A model generated the notes under the pieces. It worked only from the letters and a program-made list of their open reading frames with translations. It was not told the origin of the DNA and did no database searches. 64,000 nt of DNA, from contig NW_015961958.1 of assembly GCF_000497045.1 (NCBI RefSeq), forward strand, positions 1 through 64,000, read 5' to 3'. The DNA is from Kalmanozyma brasiliensis GHG001 (Eukaryota; Basidiomycota; Ustilaginomycetes; Ustilaginales). How positions within the stretch are numbered: the first letter of the stretch is position 1; each line of letters starts with the position of its first letter. Below, piece by piece: positions 29,090-39,840 of the stretch. A program made the translations under genes and the position numbers.

Positions 29090-32035
29090 CTAAGCTTCGA
29101 TATTGGCAAGAGCAGTGACCTTATCGAGCACCTCCTGCCACTCTTTCTCTGCGTCAGAAAGGTACGTGATAGCACCGCCAGCACCGATCGAGACATCGTC
29201 GCCGTCAGCAACGAGGGTCCGTATAACAACCGCAAAGTCGGCAGCACCGTCGCAACCGAGCCAGCCGAGTGCGCCCGAGTAGATGCCTCTGCGTGCACGC
29301 AGCGCATCGTCCCTCTCCGCATCGGCCAGGTTGAGCTCGAGCCTCTCCAGCAGCTGTACACTCCGGCGCTTGGGCGCCCCCGTCATGCTGCCAGGTGGGA
29401 AGCACCGCCGAATCGCCTCGGTGGTTCCGACAGACGCTTTCAGCTGTCCCGTGACAGTTGTCACCAGCTGATGCACCGTCTCGTACGACTCGACCTGCAT
29501 GAGCTTGGGCACGGCCACACTGTCGGACCTGCAGAACGAGAAGAGGTCCGCGCGGATCAGGTCCACGATCATCAGGTTTTCCGCACGTTCCTTGACGTCG
29601 GCGGAGAGCCGAGCTCGACGCGCTTCGTCCTCGCTCTCACGCCACTTTTGCTTGACAAATTCTTCGGCAGGTGTGCCGTTGGCACAAGCGCGCATGTTGT
29701 GTTCGCCTGGTCCGAAGCCAGCACGGGCCAGCGTGCCCTTGATGGGCTTCATCTCGACTTGACCGTCGGCCGTGATGCGCATGAAGCGCTCCGGGCTCGT
29801 GCTGAGGATGGCACGTCCACGCTTTCGTGAGGATGACTCTGTCTCGTTCGTTTGTAACGATGGCAGTCGGATGAACGCCGAGTAGGGGGCAGGGTTGCGA
29901 GCCCGCAGCTTGCAGTAGAGGTCAAAGTGGTCGGTATCGGCAGCGTCGCGCAGGGAAGCGAGGGGCGCAAGCTGACCTTGGAACTGGTTGGTCATGCAGA
30001 GCTCGTAGCTCTCGCCGGCAGCGATGAGCTCGCGCGCTGTTTCGATCTGGTCCATGTAGTCTTCGGCCAACATCCGAGGTCGGAGCAGCGGCATTGCCGC
30101 GCGGAAAGCGGCGGCGCTCTGAGCTGCGTCTGCAGGAGGAGACTTGGGCAGCTTGCAGAGGGCTAGGACGTTCGCGAGCGTCTCTTGCATCCAGCACTCA
30201 GCGTCTGACTTGGCGAGGGCCCAAGTGCACCATTGCTTGCCGTCGTCCTGCAGATCGTGAAGGGCGCTATTGATCTGACCCAAGGGCCCTGGCACATCCG
30301 CTGACGAAGAGGAGGCGACCAAGGCGAACGCAGTCCACTGGTGCAGGTGATGATCGAAGGCAAGGGCTCTGGGGCAGTGCAAGAACTCGGCGTCGAATGC
30401 GTTCCTGCTGTCGCCGGTTGGCGCCCGTGTCTCGAGCTGCAGGCTTTCGTTCTTCATCTCGTAGCCCCAATAACCGCAGAAGCCTGTGCGGAAAAGGTGA
30501 CCACGTTGATCGTCATCAAGGATGTTATCAGCGGCGGTAAAGTCAATGGATGACTGCAGCTGGGCTTGCAGCTCATTCATGAACGACCAAAAGGTGTCGT
30601 TCTTCGCGCCGCTGAACGGGACATCGACGCTTAACTTCTCGTCTCCTGAGACAACGACTTTGTCGGCGCCATCCGTGTAAGACATGATGAAGGATGGCAG
30701 CGCCATGAACGAGTACCGGCTGTGCGGATCCTTGAGACGGGCACTGTCAAGCCAAACGGCTCCAGCTGGGCTAGAATGACGAAAGAGCTGGTCAAACACG
30801 CGAACCATGTCCACGTCATGATCAGTTGGAAGGGAAGGCAAGCGCTGAGCGAGCAAGGTGAAGGCACTATCTTTGACGTCAGGCGCGCCTGTGCCAACTT
30901 CTGCTGATGAAGTCGTATCGCTTGCTAAGCAACGCTCGCTGGCGAGCGTCAAGTGACCAGGAAGCTTGAGTTCGGGACTGTCCCACCCTTGAACCCTCTT
31001 GAAAGCATCCGAAGACGTCTCGGCGTCTGTTCCCGATGTCTGATCGTTCCAGTATTGGCGGACGATGCTGAGAAAGTTGGACATGATCGCATGACCCCAG
31101 TGGGATTCAATGCTTTCGGGATGGAACTGAACGCCGTGAAAAGGCAGGGTCTTATGCTGAAGCGCCATGATGGCCGGAGTCGGTGCTTGCTCCAAGGCGA
31201 CAAGTGTTGCCGGATCGGCGTCATCGTCCATGCTTGTGGCTTCGGACAGGGGCATATCTCCCACCTCGGAAAGTCGCTCCGATCCGTTGCGGGAAGAGAC
31301 TGGCAGCGTGGAAGGAGTGCGGCTGAGAGAAGTCATTTCGCGATGCTTGAGCTGGGCTATGGGATCCGACGTCGGTCTCAGCGGAACCGGCGAAGTCGCG
31401 GCTTTCTTCGTGTTGCCAGGTCGAGGAGGCGGAGCTGACGACACTTGATCGTAGCTCCACGCGGTCACTTTGAGGCAGTCGGGGAGCGTTTCCGGGTCGA
31501 CCACCAAGCTGTTATATCGAACGACGAGGGCATCTTGGGGCACGCTATCGAGAATGGAGGAGATGACGTGGGAACGCGGCGACTTCGACGACGATGAAGG
31601 TTGCGAGATCTTGAGCTTGCTCTGAAGACCATGTCGGACACTGATGGCGCGGGTGATCTGACCCCCAAAGGCGACTGCCAATCCCTGATGACCAAGACAG
31701 ACGCCCAAGACAGGCAGATTGAGCGATTGATCTTTGAGCAGCGTCTCCGCTGCGCCGAAGTCGGCGGCCTTATCTGGACTGCCGGGGCCGGGCGAAAGGA
31801 TGATAGCATCTATGTGTGGCCTGACCAGCTCGTGAAAAGCGGCGGGAGCCAGGAGCGGATGTGTGTGCGGCAGGACGATGACGCGATCCGAGATCCTACG
31901 CGTGAGCTCATCTCGATGCTCTGACGAGATGTGGCCGTCTGAGATTGCAACAGGATGAAGCAAGGAGAGCAGGTTGAGGGTGTACGAGTCGAAGTGGTCC
32001 ACAACGAGGATCCGGGGCAGTTGAAACGACGTCAT
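29090..32035 (-). CDS. ABZ1: Bifunctional aminodeoxychorismate (PABA) synthase
   Basis: This enzyme makes 4-amino-4-deoxychorismate from chorismate and glutamine, the branch to p-aminobenzoate and folate. A single exon of 981 codons starts at MTSFQLPRIL; the frame is open further upstream, but this ATG sits directly before the glutaminase domain. The glutaminase half has nucleophile Cys113 in GVCLGHQG and the His-Glu pair in FHPESIESHWG (about 305). The C-terminal chorismate-binding half has PIKGT (about 763), whose Lys distinguishes ADC synthase from anthranilate synthase (PIAGT). It also has VDLIRADL, VESYETVHQLV and FPPGSMTGAPK. An insert of Ser-rich sequence interrupts the glutaminase half (around MTSLSRTPSTLPVSS), as often seen in smut proteins. 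Confidence 0.94.
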   Translation of the reverse strand: MTSFQLPRILVVDHFDSYTLNLLSLLHPVAISDGHISSEHRDELTRRISDRVIVLPHTHPLLAPAAFHELVRPHIDAIILSPGPGSPDKAADFGAAETLLKDQSLNLPVLGVCLGHQGLAVAFGGQITRAISVRHGLQSKLKISQPSSSSKSPRSHVISSILDSVPQDALVVRYNSLVVDPETLPDCLKVTAWSYDQVSSAPPPRPGNTKKAATSPVPLRPTSDPIAQLKHREMTSLSRTPSTLPVSSRNGSERLSEVGDMPLSEATSMDDDADPATLVALEQAPTPAIMALQHKTLPFHGVQFHPESIESHWGHAIMSNFLSIVRQYWNDQTSGTDAETSSDAFKRVQGWDSPELKLPGHLTLASERCLASDTTSSAEVGTGAPDVKDSAFTLLAQRLPSLPTDHDVDMVRVFDQLFRHSSPAGAVWLDSARLKDPHSRYSFMALPSFIMSYTDGADKVVVSGDEKLSVDVPFSGAKNDTFWSFMNELQAQLQSSIDFTAADNILDDDQRGHLFRTGFCGYWGYEMKNESLQLETRAPTGDSRNAFDAEFLHCPRALAFDHHLHQWTAFALVASSSSADVPGPLGQINSALHDLQDDGKQWCTWALAKSDAECWMQETLANVLALCKLPKSPPADAAQSAAAFRAAMPLLRPRMLAEDYMDQIETARELIAAGESYELCMTNQFQGQLAPLASLRDAADTDHFDLYCKLRARNPAPYSAFIRLPSLQTNETESSSRKRGRAILSTSPERFMRITADGQVEMKPIKGTLARAGFGPGEHNMRACANGTPAEEFVKQKWRESEDEARRARLSADVKERAENLMIVDLIRADLFSFCRSDSVAVPKLMQVESYETVHQLVTTVTGQLKASVGTTEAIRRCFPPGSMTGAPKRRSVQLLERLELNLADAERDDALRARRGIYSGALGWLGCDGAADFAVVIRTLVADGDDVSIGAGGAITYLSDAEKEWQEVLDKVTALANIEA

Positions 32036-32714
32036 GGCTGTGGCTGAGCTATGAAAGCCGTCTATGGTGATGGTGTTATCAACGACATGAGGACGGTCGA
32101 GCTGCTGTTCGAACAAATTCTCTCTGCAGAGATCAACTGCGATTGGGAAGACGACGGTCGTGATTGTAGAGGCCAAGAAGGTTCGGTGGTCGAGGAATAG
32201 GCGTAGGACAAAGAAGTTCCTTCTGATTAAGGTTGTACGGTTAACAGCGGCCAAAATCTCGGCTTGGACCTTTTTCGTGCGGTTGGAAGAAAGGCGAGGA
32301 GGTTGAACCCTGAGCGCTGTGCAGCTTCCGTCATATTTCGCCGATCCAAAAAAAAAAGTGCGGTACCAGACGGCGTCACGAGGGCGGGTCACCATGGATT
32401 TGTGATTGGCGTCGACATCTTCATTCAACGAGGCCACTGTCTCTCGACCATCACATTCTCACGCTTCGACGCCACGGCTCAGAGCGGATGGACCGCAGTC
32501 GTCTCTATCCCTCTCCACACTCTTACTCATCTGCAACCGATTCAGCCCATTCAGCTTTCGCAGCCTCCGAACGATCTTACGATGTGTTCCATCAATCACC
32601 AGCTCATCGACCTTTCATAGCGCACATCAAGTGCATCAGCGTGGACGGGAGTAACTGCTTGGGCGCAGGCGAAGAGGCCGTCATCCGCCTCGCAGCTGGC
32701 GACGCCCTTCCCTG
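32036..32714. promoter_or_regulatory. Divergent promoter region ABZ1/PPR-like gene
   Basis: These 679 bp lie between head-to-head start codons. An A10 run lies near 32348. The ABZ1 frame extends into this region without a needed domain, so it is treated as non-coding. Confidence 0.5.
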
Positions 32715-35700
32715 ATGCTGCGCTCGGGCGCGCGCCGTCTGAGCAGGGGCGTAGCCACAGCAGCGAATCCGTTCCCTTCGGAAAATGCGAGCATCGCAGC
32801 CTGTTGGTATCGACAGCTGCTCTATAGCTCAGCATCCCTGCAGCTCAATCGACGTTCCACCATTCGTCGACCTTCAGCTCGCTTTGCTGCGCACTTCTCG
32901 ACGGCAGACTTTCCTTCAGACTCCTACTTTAGCGCATCGCAGCCAGACCATCCTTCCCCAGCTCGCCATCCTTCGGCCTCGCAGCTGGAGCGCTTTTTGC
33001 CTCCGCTCGTCGACCTCGACCTCATCGCCATTAGAGACGCTCATCGGCCTCTGATCGCGGCTCTCCAACATCTAGACGCCGACCTCGCTTGGCACCTCTA
33101 CAAACAGCTTGGCAAAGCTCGTCGCAGCCTGCCAACATCCGTCATCGACCTCCTCATCACTCTGCAATGTCGCAAACCCGTCAGGAGCTCCCCAGACAAT
33201 GTCATCGATAGCCGACTTGCTGTGCGGCAAGTCTGCGACGGGGTCTTGGTACTCTGCTCTGATCGAACGCGCTCTCATCAAGCTGCCAGCTCTTCCAAAG
33301 CCGCCCCATCCTTACCCGACAAGGACGGAATCTCTACACTTTCCGCTGCTGTTTCGCTGAGGTTGCTGTACCTGCTCGTTGTCGAAGAAGAGCAGATCGC
33401 CGCATCCAAGAGATCTTCAGCCGCTAGACGGCGCAACAACCTCTCGAGCACCCTTGCCATACTCTTGGCCAACGTACAAGCGCAGGAAGAGCCCACAGAA
33501 AAGTTCGATGGTCCGCTGCGAGGGCGTCTAGCAGCCACGCTTTCGCGAGTAGGTGCCACAGATGCTGCTTACGATCAGCTGAAATACGTGGTCGAGCAGG
33601 CTGCCCTGACGGATGACGACCTCTTCATCGATCCGCGTCCCTTCGATCAGCTTCTCTCTGCGCTAGCTAGGAAAGCAGAGGCTTTTCCGCATCACGCCAG
33701 TCTCCTTCCATCGCCCGTCGACATGGCGTACTCTCAGGTGGACGAGCATGATCCCATCATCCGAGCTTTGCGGCTCACCTTGTCGTCTGAAGTCCCAGCT
33801 TCTAAAGCCATCATCCACAAATGTCTGCAAGCCCTCGACTCAGCTACGCTCTGGTGGCTGCTACCCTTCGAGCTTGATGGCAAGACAACGGAAGACGGCC
33901 GCTCTCCTCGGCTGTTTGACGATCGCTTTTCTCTCAAGCCAAAGTGGCACCCTTGGCAGTCTTCAACAAATGGCGCAAGTATGATCTCGCAAGACTCGCT
34001 CGACTCCTTCGCCGAACGCGTCGCCCTCGTGCTCGCTCAGCGGGGCATTCTCCAACCTGCCCTTCACATCGTAGAGGGCCTACAGCTATCGCATTCCGAC
34101 GCGCATGCTCAGCACGAGACGCTGTCCATGACCAAGACGCCGGATCACGACCTCTTCACCGTCTTGTTGGAGAAGCTCGCGGAACGAATGGCCTCTGACA
34201 GCGGCCAAGATGCGCGCACCTCGTTGGACACGCATCGAGGGCTCTCGCTCGATCTTCATCTTGCCATGAAAGTGTATACCGCTGCGCATTCGGCAAGCGT
34301 TGACCTGGATTCTCGACTCAACCAAGCCATCATCAAGGCTCTCGCCAGCTGCTTGCCCACGGCTGTCGCCGATTTGGGGCCCAGACGATCCCGCTTCACC
34401 AAGATCAAGACTCACATAACGCAACGTAACGAGCAACGTGGCAGCAAGCAGGCTTTGAGAGTCTACCTCCGCCAGTTTGCGGACATGCTGCTCACGAGCG
34501 ATCCTGATCTGAGCAAGGGCTCCCTCAGCTACCCTGCTCAGGCAACCCTCCTCGGTCTCCACATGCGCACCCGTGACTACGCCTTCACCAAGCGGCTGTA
34601 TCAGCTTATCCGTATTCGCGAACCGACTCGGCAGCTTTGGTCGTCAGACACCAAAGGAGACTCTCTGCAATCAGCCGCGCTTGATCCTCTGGCTGGTCCG
34701 GACCAAGACACCTTCATGTGGCTCTTCGCAGAGAGCCTCCGATCGCCTGCGAGGACCGTCTTTGCGGTGCAGCTCTACTTCGACTGGCTTGCGAGCGGCC
34801 ACACGCTCCCGTCGAGCCTCAATGCGATCTTCGTCAAAGGTCTCTTGCGTGCTGGCCTCCTTTCCGTCGTACAGCGAGTACTGCAGCAATGGGAAGGCGA
34901 TCGCGCTCTGCTAACGGCTGGTCTAGCCCGCAGTCTCGTCCTTTCGTTTGCGGACGCCGGTTTCCCCGATTTAGCCATGGAGCTGGTCGTCAACGTCTCT
35001 CAAGCCACGGCTTCAACGCACTTCTTCCAAAACGCCACTGCCGACGTGGGCGGGTCAGATGATTCAGGCGAAGCGTGGCGCCTCGTCTCATCCCTCAAGC
35101 TCATGAGCATCGCCCTTGATCGGTCAAGCAGGGTCGCTGCCCCGGACTTTGGCGACCTAGATCGCAGGGTGCTCCGTCTCTTCGAAGAGTTTCGGCTAGG
35201 CTTGACCCACCATCTCTGCATGAACATGTCCCAACGAGCTGAAAGTGCGCAGACTGGGTCCTCTTCTAGCGGACTGACGTTGAGAGACGTTCGAATGGCC
35301 TACAACGCGTCTATGAGGGCTTCTTTGTCGGTCCTGCCGTCTCCTTCTGGCGTCAGCACTACTACAAATGCCGACGCTTCGGAAGCAGACTGCGAGCTTG
35401 TGCGGTCGACCTGTGTGCATGTCGAGGAGCTCTTCGGAGAGCTCAAGGACTTGGTCGCCGAACCCGACAGCGATTCTTGGAATCTGCGACTGACAGCACA
35501 CTTACACGCGTGCCTCGCCGCGCCATCGCAAGCACAGCGAGCTAGCCGGCTGCAGACAGCGACCGAGATGCTCGAGCGCACATACGGACAGACCTTCAGG
35601 ACGGATGGCGATCTGCAGGCAACGGAGCCCGAGGCTCACGACCTCGCACCAAGTATGAAAGCACGAGGCACCCGACCCGTTGAAGTCCACGCAGCAGTCG

Positions 35701-35984
35701 TTGCGGCCGCCATGGATGCCAGTCGCTTGTGTGGCGATCTCGAATCGGGTCTGCATGTCTATCAGCTTCATATGCGTCACAGCGATCCCGATACACTCGT
35801 AGAAAAGGCACGCTTGCTGCTTCTCGCGGACTTGGCCGAGCCGCGTCAGTGGCGAAATGAGCTCGACCGTCTCTTGCAGCGCAGCAAGTCGGTGCTCGGG
35901 CTCAACGACGACTTCTTGAAGCAGCTGCAGACGCTATCGAACGCAGCCACGCAGCGCACCGCGACGAACGCCTTCGTCGGATAA
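32715..35984 (+). CDS. Large helical, PPR-like protein, probably mitochondrial
   Basis: A single 1089-codon exon starts at MLRSGARRLSRGVATAANPF, which reads as a good mitochondrial presequence (Arg-rich, no acid for about 20 residues). The rest is almost entirely helical. It contains repeated helix-turn-helix pairs of about 35 residues that look like degenerate pentatricopeptide repeats, for example around DADLAWHLYKQLGKARRSLP, TRDYAFTKRLYQLI and ARTVFAVQLYFDWLASGHTL. Fungal proteins of this kind bind mitochondrial RNAs and help process or translate them. I cannot match it to a named member such as Pet309 or Cbp1, so the role is inferred from architecture only. Confidence 0.75.
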   Translation: MLRSGARRLSRGVATAANPFPSENASIAACWYRQLLYSSASLQLNRRSTIRRPSARFAAHFSTADFPSDSYFSASQPDHPSPARHPSASQLERFLPPLVDLDLIAIRDAHRPLIAALQHLDADLAWHLYKQLGKARRSLPTSVIDLLITLQCRKPVRSSPDNVIDSRLAVRQVCDGVLVLCSDRTRSHQAASSSKAAPSLPDKDGISTLSAAVSLRLLYLLVVEEEQIAASKRSSAARRRNNLSSTLAILLANVQAQEEPTEKFDGPLRGRLAATLSRVGATDAAYDQLKYVVEQAALTDDDLFIDPRPFDQLLSALARKAEAFPHHASLLPSPVDMAYSQVDEHDPIIRALRLTLSSEVPASKAIIHKCLQALDSATLWWLLPFELDGKTTEDGRSPRLFDDRFSLKPKWHPWQSSTNGASMISQDSLDSFAERVALVLAQRGILQPALHIVEGLQLSHSDAHAQHETLSMTKTPDHDLFTVLLEKLAERMASDSGQDARTSLDTHRGLSLDLHLAMKVYTAAHSASVDLDSRLNQAIIKALASCLPTAVADLGPRRSRFTKIKTHITQRNEQRGSKQALRVYLRQFADMLLTSDPDLSKGSLSYPAQATLLGLHMRTRDYAFTKRLYQLIRIREPTRQLWSSDTKGDSLQSAALDPLAGPDQDTFMWLFAESLRSPARTVFAVQLYFDWLASGHTLPSSLNAIFVKGLLRAGLLSVVQRVLQQWEGDRALLTAGLARSLVLSFADAGFPDLAMELVVNVSQATASTHFFQNATADVGGSDDSGEAWRLVSSLKLMSIALDRSSRVAAPDFGDLDRRVLRLFEEFRLGLTHHLCMNMSQRAESAQTGSSSSGLTLRDVRMAYNASMRASLSVLPSPSGVSTTTNADASEADCELVRSTCVHVEELFGELKDLVAEPDSDSWNLRLTAHLHACLAAPSQAQRASRLQTATEMLERTYGQTFRTDGDLQATEPEAHDLAPSMKARGTRPVEVHAAVVAAAMDASRLCGDLESGLHVYQLHMRHSDPDTLVEKARLLLLADLAEPRQWRNELDRLLQRSKSVLGLNDDFLKQLQTLSNAATQRTATNAFVG

Positions 35985-37733
35985 TCCGGAGTCCGCCTTC
36001 ACCTCTCATGCGATTCTTTGCATCACCTATATGCCTTTGTTGCGATTCAATCTCTTAGACACCCAGTTGACGACGTTGATTGATGAGTGCACCGCAGTTG
36101 CGCTTTGTTCGGCGAAACCCGGCTTGATGAAGGACCTGTCCGGATCTGGACAACCTCTCAGGTCCTGGTCTCGGCGCAACCTCCGAGACAATTGTCTTGA
36201 CGACGGTCGCTACTCGATACCAGGGAGAGATCTCTTTTGTTCCCACCAGCTCAGCCTGCACGTCTTCATATGTCCACCTTGAAAGACGATTGCCGTGTTC
36301 ACGCACCTCGGCCTCTTGCGCAGTCGTCTCTTCGCGCCTTGCCAGCTGTCGAGCCACGTGAAGCTGCTCAAACCCAAACTATCGTCCTCGGACACGTGGC
36401 GTGCCGACCTTCGTTGCCTCGCGTGACGACGCAGATCCTCTTGGGAGCCTTGACCTGACTTCAGCCACAGCAGAGAAGAGCTGACGGTTGCAGCTTCTCA
36501 CAAATCGGTCGGGGATGCTCGCCTTTGGAACCTGATGTGCAAGATCGATAAGAGTTGCACGCTACCTTCTGTACATGTCGACATGCGCTTCCCCCACGCA
36601 CGACTTCAACCACCCATCGGCTTTTGGCACAATGCCGACTTCGAAGCAGTCGCTTCACTGTTGTCCCGAGCAGTCTGCATCCGAGAGCTCCTTCTCATCT
36701 CGACCATGTCGAAGCGCCATCCTTCATCTCATTCTGACAATGGAAGACCCTTCAGCCCTCACGCAGCGTCCCACCGTTCCTTGTTTGATAATTGGAACGA
36801 GATGGCGTGCTGCGGAATTGCGTTGCATTCTTGGCGCAGGATCGGGTTCGGGTTGCTCCCCCTACCCCTACCGCATGCCTCGCAGCCTAAACCAGTACTT
36901 CATCAGAGTTTCCTGCGGGAAAGAAAGAAGACTCGTACCTGGCGAAATGCTCCGGCTCAGACAATGCGAAGCTTGCTTGAACTCAGCCCACCTTCCCGAG
37001 CTGAGCCTTCTGCTCGCACAAAGGGAGAGATCGCAACATTCGCTTTGCTGCGCAGGGTCATCCGCCCCTGCCCATTTCTTGAAAATTGTCCCAGTTCCTT
37101 TTCATAGGCTTTGCCGCCGAGGCGCTTCGTCAAAGAAGGGCTCATAGTCTCGAGGAGAGAGCACTACATGGAATGTCTTTTGAGCAACTTAGAGGCCTGA
37201 GGTTGCGATGCGAAACTCGCCAAGATGGCAATGTCATGCGGTGAAAGGGACGGGCTCGAGCGATCCACACGGAGTCTCAGGAGTTCATGCGCTGGGCGTC
37301 CACGATGTCACGCTATCGACCCAGCCTTGGCATACGAAGACGCTGTGGTCTCCAGGAACTTCGACCTTGTGAGTCGTAAAGCCGACCAAGTCGAACGACG
37401 ATTCCATCTCACTTTGCACCATGTGGGATCGCGAACCAGATGAGACCGAGCACAATAGACGAGTTCTTGGCTGGCTTCCTGCGGCTCCAGGATGGCAGCC
37501 GACGGCCCCGCAGGCTCGGATATCTAGGCGAATCAGCGCAGTGGGTTCTTTTACCCGCTGCTCTTCCGCAGAAAGAGGTCTGCAGCTTTACAGATACGAT
37601 CCTCACCTCTAAGCGGAAACAGAGTTGCTTTTTAAAGCGGCCTTTCTCGCGGGTGCCCGCTCCGCCAACTCATCACTAGTCGCTCTCACTTCGACAATTT
37701 GCTGCCACCTCGGTAAGCGGTCAGTGGATAGGC
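35985..37733. promoter_or_regulatory. Long intergenic region upstream of the Zn2Cys6 regulator
   Basis: These 1.75 kb lie between two genes on the same strand. Two overlapping 190-codon frames (36535-37107 and 36575-37147) lack recognisable domains and are not called. A 9-mer matching the smut pheromone response element, ACAAAGGGA, lies at 37018-37026. Long upstream regions are typical of regulated transcription-factor genes. Confidence 0.45.
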
Positions 37734-39372
37734 ATGTTCCGCCAGAACGTGCCCGGCGCAGCTGCAGATTTTAGTATGGGCGACATTGAGAGCCGCTCCA
37801 CTGGTGAAGCGAGCTCTGCGCAAGCGACTTGGTCGCCCACTCTTTCGTCTAGAGTACGCTCTCTCGACGACATTCCCTTCCACCACTCCGCTGTTGAGCC
37901 GCCATGCATATCGACAAGCGACCTACATCATGCCAGCCATTCATCTTCGCCTTCTTCAGCTATCCGACGAGATGCTCGCCCGATATGCGATCCATCCCCG
38001 CCTCGGGCGTTCCTCGATTTGCACGTACTCCAAGCACACGCCGAAGTGTTGGAGAGGGAAGCATGCAGGGACATGGAGGAGACTCGGAGATTGACCCAGC
38101 AGCACTTTGAAAAGATGCACGACAGCAGAGGGTTCCGGGCCTCCCATGCTTGCGAGCATTGCAGATCACGAAAAGCAAAGGTGAGTGCTCCTTTCCTCGC
38201 CGTTATCCCCTCGTGGGCTTCAAGACCGTTTCTGACCAGCAGATGGCGACGCCACTCATTTGCAGTGCTCTGGGCAGCAACCTTGCCAGCGATGCTCAAA
38301 GCAGGGGATTCTCTGCTTATATACGAAGTCTGAACGCACAGAGAGGATGTTTGGATTGATGCACAGTCCTCATCATGTCCAGGTGCGGGCTTCCCCTTCG
38401 CAAAGCTTAGAGCAAACGCTCCCACAAGCCACGTCGATCATTGGTCCCATGCGCGCAGAGAAGGGCCGCGATTCGAGGTCGGCATACTCAACAGAGCCGT
38501 ACGTGCTTCGCAGGAACACGGTCTCGTATCTACCCCGACCATACGTTGCATCCATCGACCAACCTCGTCCGATATCCAGGCTACCGAGGGAGTGGTCGTC
38601 TTCCTTGGATTCGCCAGCAAGGCCTTTTGCGTCGAACCTCCAGCCGATGCTGCCGGACACGCTGCAAGACTTGCGAGCTCCATTGGCGCATCATGCATTA
38701 CAGCATTTCCCGTTTACGATGCCGTCGCCGTCGTCATCATCAGCGCAAGTGCTCGCGGCGATCCCAGTCACTTTCAACAGCAGCTACATCGAAGTGCAGC
38801 GCCTGGCTCGCTTCGCTTACGAAGACGAGTCGCAAACGGGACTGCCGCATCCGGCCCTGGTTCATAACAATCGCCCCTGGACGACCGGAACAGCTCTTCA
38901 CCTTGGCCGCGATGATCAAAGCACCACGGCTCCGTCTTCAAGACCCGGCACACTTCCTATGAGGACCATCCCGGACGATCAGCGGGGTGGCGTCCCTTCC
39001 TTCCCACCCACTGCGTCCACTCTCGACGGAGTATGGGTCGCAGACCCTGCACGTTTTCCGTTTGGTTCCTTCTCCATCAGCTCAGCACCACTTCTGCAGC
39101 CACCGCCTTCAAGGCCCTTTCAAAGCCACGAGGCAACGATCGACGAGCTCGACACGATGGAGACTGAGAGGCAGAAAGACCAGTCAGCCGACGCCAATCC
39201 GTCCGAAGCGCCCCACCAGGCAGATGCGTCCACGGACGCCGGCCATGATGCGCAGAATCGCGACATTGGCAAACCGACAGAGACGGGGCCGGACGCTGTC
39301 GAGTCTCCGGTTGAGCAGCGACAACAGGCTACCTCGGCCGGGGAGGGCCACATCCATTCCATGACAGCGTAG
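37734..39372 (+). CDS. Zn2Cys6 binuclear cluster transcription factor
   Basis: This fungal-type DNA-binding regulator has two exons (37734-38180 and 38266-39372) that splice in frame to 517 residues. The zinc cluster is complete only after splicing: Cys140, 143, 150, 156, 159 and 166, spaced C-x2-C-x6-C-x5-C-x2-C-x6-C, with the 85-nt GT-AG intron falling exactly between residue 149 and the third Cys. The cluster sits unusually far from the N-terminus, after a Ser-rich arm and a helical stretch (residues about 92-135). The C-terminal 350 residues are Ser/Pro-rich with acidic patches, plausible activation sequence. I see no conserved fungal-specific regulatory domain downstream. Target genes cannot be read from the sequence. 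Confidence 0.88.
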
Positions 39373-39840
39373 GTGAACCTCGGTGTCGTATCCGGTTGCC
39401 AAGATCAGGACCAGATCTGATCCTCACACTCGTCTGCAGCATCGAAATCGCCATCCTCTCCTCGACTGACATCAGCTTCAAGGTGACATGATCAATGCAA
39501 TGACTTTACATGCGGCTCAACTAAGCTTGCTGAGCGAGCGGTCGTCTCTGCGACTTTGAGCCTCGAAGGTGTCGTCTACGTCGACGAAGTCACGAGGTGC
39601 TGAGTTAGTCTTGGAGCTGCTGTTGGCGTCGCCGCGTCGTTACGGTCACATCGCGCTCGGCGAATTTCGTGTTTGTGGCGCCACTCATTTTCTACTGTCA
39701 CATTGGCCCCACCGCAGGCTTTTCGTGCTCAGTTTTTCTCTCCTTCTTCTCGTCCTCCTCCGCCTCTCTCATTGCTTCGGTATGAGTCTACTCCAACTCC
39801 GTCTCCTCGAAACCCTCGGGGTCACCTTCACCTACGCCAA
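39373..39840. other. Intergenic region, 468 bp
   Basis: The stretch between the regulator and the zinc-knuckle gene has a pyrimidine-rich run (39733-39780) just before the ATG at 39841, as in fungal 5' leaders. The reading frame is open upstream to 39673 but only from a non-ATG codon. Confidence 0.45.

Noticed and set aside
28517..32035. IDO and ADC synthase as a functional tryptophan/chorismate gene pair
   Set aside because: They are convergent, not co-transcribed, and act in separate pathways; adjacency alone is no evidence.
36535..37147. Two overlapping 190-codon frames upstream of the Zn2Cys6 regulator
   Set aside because: They overlap in different frames, show no domain, and one can at most be real. 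Without transcript data neither is supportable.
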